Assembly: GCA_951640165.1 (NCBI GenBank)
Contig: OX621259.1
Coordinates: forward strand, 4,402,001 to 4,466,000
DNA: 64,000 bases
Reading direction: 5' to 3'
DNA from: Pseudoips prasinana
Taxonomy: Eukaryota > Arthropoda > Insecta > Lepidoptera > Nolidae
The notes beneath the pieces are model-generated. The model saw only the letters and a program-made list of their open reading frames with translations. It ran no database searches and was not told where the DNA came from. Both the position numbers and the translations under genes were made by a program. This document shows positions 60,831 through 64,000 of the stretch, piece after piece; within the stretch, counting starts at the first letter, position 1, and each line of letters begins with the position of its first letter.

Positions 60831-61500
60831 TTTTTTTTCTCTTGATTTACGCCCTCTGGTATCAATTAGGTGAACTAGGTGGCGGCTTGAAATATGGGTG
60901 ATGTGGATTATTGGTTGCACTACGTGGTACACGCGAAGCTCAATAGATGGCGACCATAGCAGTCATTTAGTTTTTTAGTGATTTTGTAGGTTATGTTTTA
61001 TTTTTATTATTATGTACAGCTAGTTTTAGCCTGATTCACAGTCTTTTTATTCTTTGTTGATTACCTTTTGCTGTTTGTTTGCTGGTTGTTGTGTTGTAGT
61101 GGTTATTTATTCCGAAAAATTTGCGTAAGTAACGACTAGCAACTGTTTGTGTTGCCGGTATTATTTTCACTTTTTTCGTTTAATCACTGGTTTTTACACT
61201 GTGACTTCACTATATGATGTAAATCTTTGGTTACAAATTTCACTTATATGCTTATTTACTGGATTCAAGCACTTTTTATTTATATATTAACAGAAAACAC
61301 AGAATCGAACTAACTAATCGGTAGCACTGCAGCGCCCATCTCAGGGCAAACAGATATCTCCCACAAATGACTTATCGCATGCCCGCTTGTTTAGACAGTC
61401 TACACATACAGGGATTACACGCTGTCGACACTATAGTATATAATGTTAGCTTGATTCAATTGGCGTGTTCGATCATCTTGATCTGAACCATCCGAGATAG
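60831..61500. other. No gene seen
   Basis: T-rich sequence right of the ORF1 cassette, possibly its 5' UTR or flank. Confidence 0.4.
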
Positions 61501-61521
61501 ATGTCTCATTACTTTTATATG

Positions 61522-61542
61522 TGTGTGTGTGTGTGTGCTGTA
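61522..61542. repeat. (TG)n microsatellite
   Basis: 'atgtgtgtgtgtgtgtgtgt' tract. Confidence 0.9.
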
Positions 61543-61549
61543 AATGCCG

Positions 61550-63039
61550 CTCTCATTGTATTGAGTTCATCAGGAAATAGATAAAGTTTACGCACACTTA
61601 CGCAGATTGCGTCACATTATAGGTATTCCAAAATCACATCTCCTCGTACATAAAATTGTATATCTATTCATTCTACTTTATTTTAAATATTTACTAACTG
61701 TCAACACTCTACTTATGTGTATATGGTCATGTAAATGTCGTCAGAAGTAAAAGTCACCCATCATTATATATCGTCGTCGTCGTTGTGTACATAATAATCT
61801 CCTTAATAAATAATTGATAAAGCATTTTGACAAGTCTTTCCAGGATTTGTACCAGTTATTTTATATCTTGTAAACATCCATGCATGAATAACGGAAATAC
61901 AATTTAGATCAGTATTTAACTGGATTTGAACCAATTATCCTTATATCTTGAATATCGTTGTAACGCGTATATAAAAATCTCCATTAATAAATAACGGGTG
62001 ATCCATTTAGATAATTATTTAATTGGATTTGAACCAATTGATCTAGTTAACCTCCTTCACCTTAGGTTCTCACAGTCGGGTAAACATTGTAATGTCTAGA
62101 TTCTCATTCGTCAGTTCTAGCCATGAAAATTAGAAATAATGATCGGATATAACCCAAAGTGTGACTGAGAACCTATCTCAAACACAATAAAATAATAATC
62201 ATTTGATTATTATGGATAACTATTTGTCTAAAATACGTGCATGTAGAATATTTGTTGAATTCTAACAATGCTTTGCAAGAGTAATAAATTAACCTCTATC
62301 AATACAACTTAGTGCAATAAAAGTTGAAATAATTGACAAGGTGTTGTAAAAGTAATAAAATTAATGTATATCACTCAGTACTCAGTGAAATAAATGTTAA
62401 GATAATCAACAGTTTCTATAGTTTTGCCTAGTGTACTTAGTATATAGTACTTAGTATATCTAGTTGAAATGAAATATTAACATTGTTTTGCCAAAGTTAC
62501 ATATAGGTACTTAGTATTTAATAGAAATAACATCTAGTATAAATATACAATAGTAAACAGCGTGCTGCCTAGTGTACTTAGTATTTAATGGAAATAAAAT
62601 ATGAAATAGTAAACAAAGTTTTGCCTAGTGTACTGTAATGATATTACCTGCCCTCCTATAGAATAAAACCTCTTTTATCAAGATAGCTAGTAGCTCTGGT
62701 CATTTTATTAAAATAACTAAACATAGCTTTTAAAATGAGAATAGAATTCGAATCAAATAAAAAGTATGGTGTTACGTTGGATTTATGTTTGTCAAGAGTT
62801 ATAAAAATGGTGTGCTAAAGTAAACATTGTGAATCTAATTTTATCTCGATAAAATAAGTGATTGTTTGTGAATACATGTGTTATCATTGAGAAGATCTCC
62901 CTAGATCCCGTATAGAAATACCTCTTGCAGCTGCGAGTGTGCTTACATGGTGGTAGGCGCCTTTGGTTATTTGAAAAGATTTTGAAGTTTTCAAAGGGGA
63001 GAGAGATTGTACAAGAAAACGAGAGAAAAATAAGAAACT
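61550..63039 (+). other. Upstream region of an LTR element; diverged short repeats
   Basis: Three diverged copies of 'ggatttgaaccaattat..ttatatcttg' occur at 61840-62045. 'gcctagtgtacttagtattt'-type units recur at about 62428-62640. These may belong to the LTR or leader of the gag element starting at 63040, but no LTR boundary could be set because the second LTR lies outside the window. A (CGTCGT)n patch is at 61770. Confidence 0.4.
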
Positions 63040-63939
63040 ATGGAATCGACAAACGTGAATATACAATTATTTAATGGTTTAAAACAAGATGCGAAGGAGT
63101 TTTTAAAACAATTTAAAAGATTTGCTATTTTGAAAAGGTTATCAGATGAAGAAAAAGTAGCAATCATCCCGTCGTTTCTACAAGGAGCAGCATTATCGTT
63201 CTACAATATAATAGTAGATACGGCAACACAATTTGCCGACATTGAAAGGTCTTTGCTAGAGGAATTTCCAGCAACTATTGACTATACGGAAGAATTTTAT
63301 ATGACGAGACAGAACTATGATGAAGACATTTTAGAATATTTTTATAAGTTACAAGATCTTGCATTGAAGGCCGAAATAAAAGATGAAAGGAAATTTATAA
63401 TAAAATTTATTAAATCGTCAGCACCGTTTTATAAACATATACTAGCAACTTCACTACTAGAAGACAAGAAACAATTAAAAAAATTGATTATACAGCTAAA
63501 AGATATTTATAATATGGACGATTTAAAACCACATAATGAAGATAATTTGATACGTTCCCCGACAACTCATGTGCAAGCGGGACCAGAACGTCAACCGTTA
63601 GACAACTCCAGATATGTGACGCCGGGAGGGAAAAGAACGTCGGCGGCATTGAACGTCACACATCGGGCAGTTTCGAATCAGCAGAACGTGGCGACGTGTG
63701 AAAATGGCGCTCAAACAAAGGAAGTATTTAATTTTTTTAATAGTTTTAGATATAATATACCGTATATTAGAGTTATGTATAAGAATATTTCATGTCCAGC
63801 TCTCTTAGACACGGGAGCTGCGGTGTCATGTATGTCGGGAACGATGGCGCGTAGATTAGGATTAGGTTCGACAGGAACTGCAGTCGGCTCTATACAAGGC
63901 GTTGATGGAAGGACGATCGATACGACTGGAACAGCTTAA
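63040..63939 (+). pseudogene. LTR retrotransposon gag with start of protease, stopped in frame
   Basis: 299 codons. Gag capsid-like core 'FLKQFKRFAILKRLSDEEKV' (21-40), 'FLQGAALSFYNII' (46-58), 'FYKLQDLALKAEI' (101-113). Basic/Ser-rich region (170-205), then 'CPALLDTGAAVSCMS' (252-266), the aspartic protease active site D-T-G, in the same frame. No CCHC zinc knuckle was seen between. The TAA at 63937-63939 is within the protease: the same frame continues open to the window end with matching style ('FYINGKEFCNNIYIIEDL'), so it looks like a point nonsense mutation. The ATG at 63040 is the first in frame. A Ty3/Gypsy-like identity is likely; RT lies beyond the window. Confidence 0.8.
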
Positions 63940-64000
63940 TTTAATTTTTATATTAACGGTAAGGAATTTTGTAATAATATTTACATAATAGAAGATCTTG

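Noticed and set aside
62940..62960. Primer-binding site of the 63-kb LTR element ('catggtggtaggcgcc')
   Set aside because: Starts TGG after CA but I could not match it to a tRNA or fix an LTR boundary.

Overview
The window looks like a repeat-dominated, AT-rich intergenic stretch of a lepidopteran (moth or butterfly) nuclear genome. The signs are: many Helitrons with the TC...CTAG ends and A|T insertion sites common in Lepidoptera; tRNA-derived SINEs with split A/B boxes; LINE tails made of TGATGA repeats; a cecropia-type mariner; and a TTAA-flanked piggyBac derivative. There is no bacterial-style gene organisation, operon or CRISPR array. Only one short GC-rich segment (6605-6842) looks like a host exon. 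Nearly every other open frame belongs to a transposable element or is a shadow of one. No host gene could be named.

Layout. 1-1929: AT-rich, with a LINE 3' fragment. 1930-6125 (minus): decayed non-LTR element with ORF1, endonuclease and reverse transcriptase in pieces. 6600-6850: possible terminal host exon. 7250-9615: SINEs and LINE remnants, including a SINE split by a 5'-truncated LINE (8616-9542). 9720-12570 (plus): second non-LTR element with a nearly complete RT. 13030-13817: piggyBac-family derivative. 14128-17100: SINEs, MITE, Helitrons. 17285-20146: a short perfect hairpin followed by a 2.57-kb palindrome with two 1,247-bp arms. 21109-22168: Helitron with tandem units. 22390-28860: assorted SINEs, MITEs and LINE scraps. 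28944-33886 (minus): Ty3/Gypsy LTR retrotransposon with near-identical LTRs and a long pol. 34860-38700: SINEs and LINE scraps. 39130-42210: two near-identical full-length mariners in opposite orientation with a small Helitron between them. 42930-46800: LINE fragments and inverted repeats. 47160-49286: a larger tandem-unit Helitron. 50275-54480 (minus): non-LTR element with ORF1 and ORF2. 54540-59700: SINE, Helitron and LINE fragments. 59698-60830 (minus): LINE ORF1 cassette ending in a poly(A) tract. 63040-64000 (plus): gag and protease start of another LTR element that runs off the window.

The genes form no host pathway. The functional logic is that of mobile-element life cycles: mariner cut-and-paste, Gypsy reverse transcription and integration, target-primed LINE retrotransposition, SINE parasitism on LINE machinery, and Helitron rolling-circle insertion. 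Best-preserved are the two mariner transposases, the Gypsy pol and the ORF1/RT frames of the 50-54 kb LINE. The most unusual structures are the indel-free palindrome, the Helitrons made of tandem 5'-end units, and the piggyBac derivative that keeps an apparent intron and cysteine-rich domain. All identities come from motif reading by eye; no alignment or database search was run.
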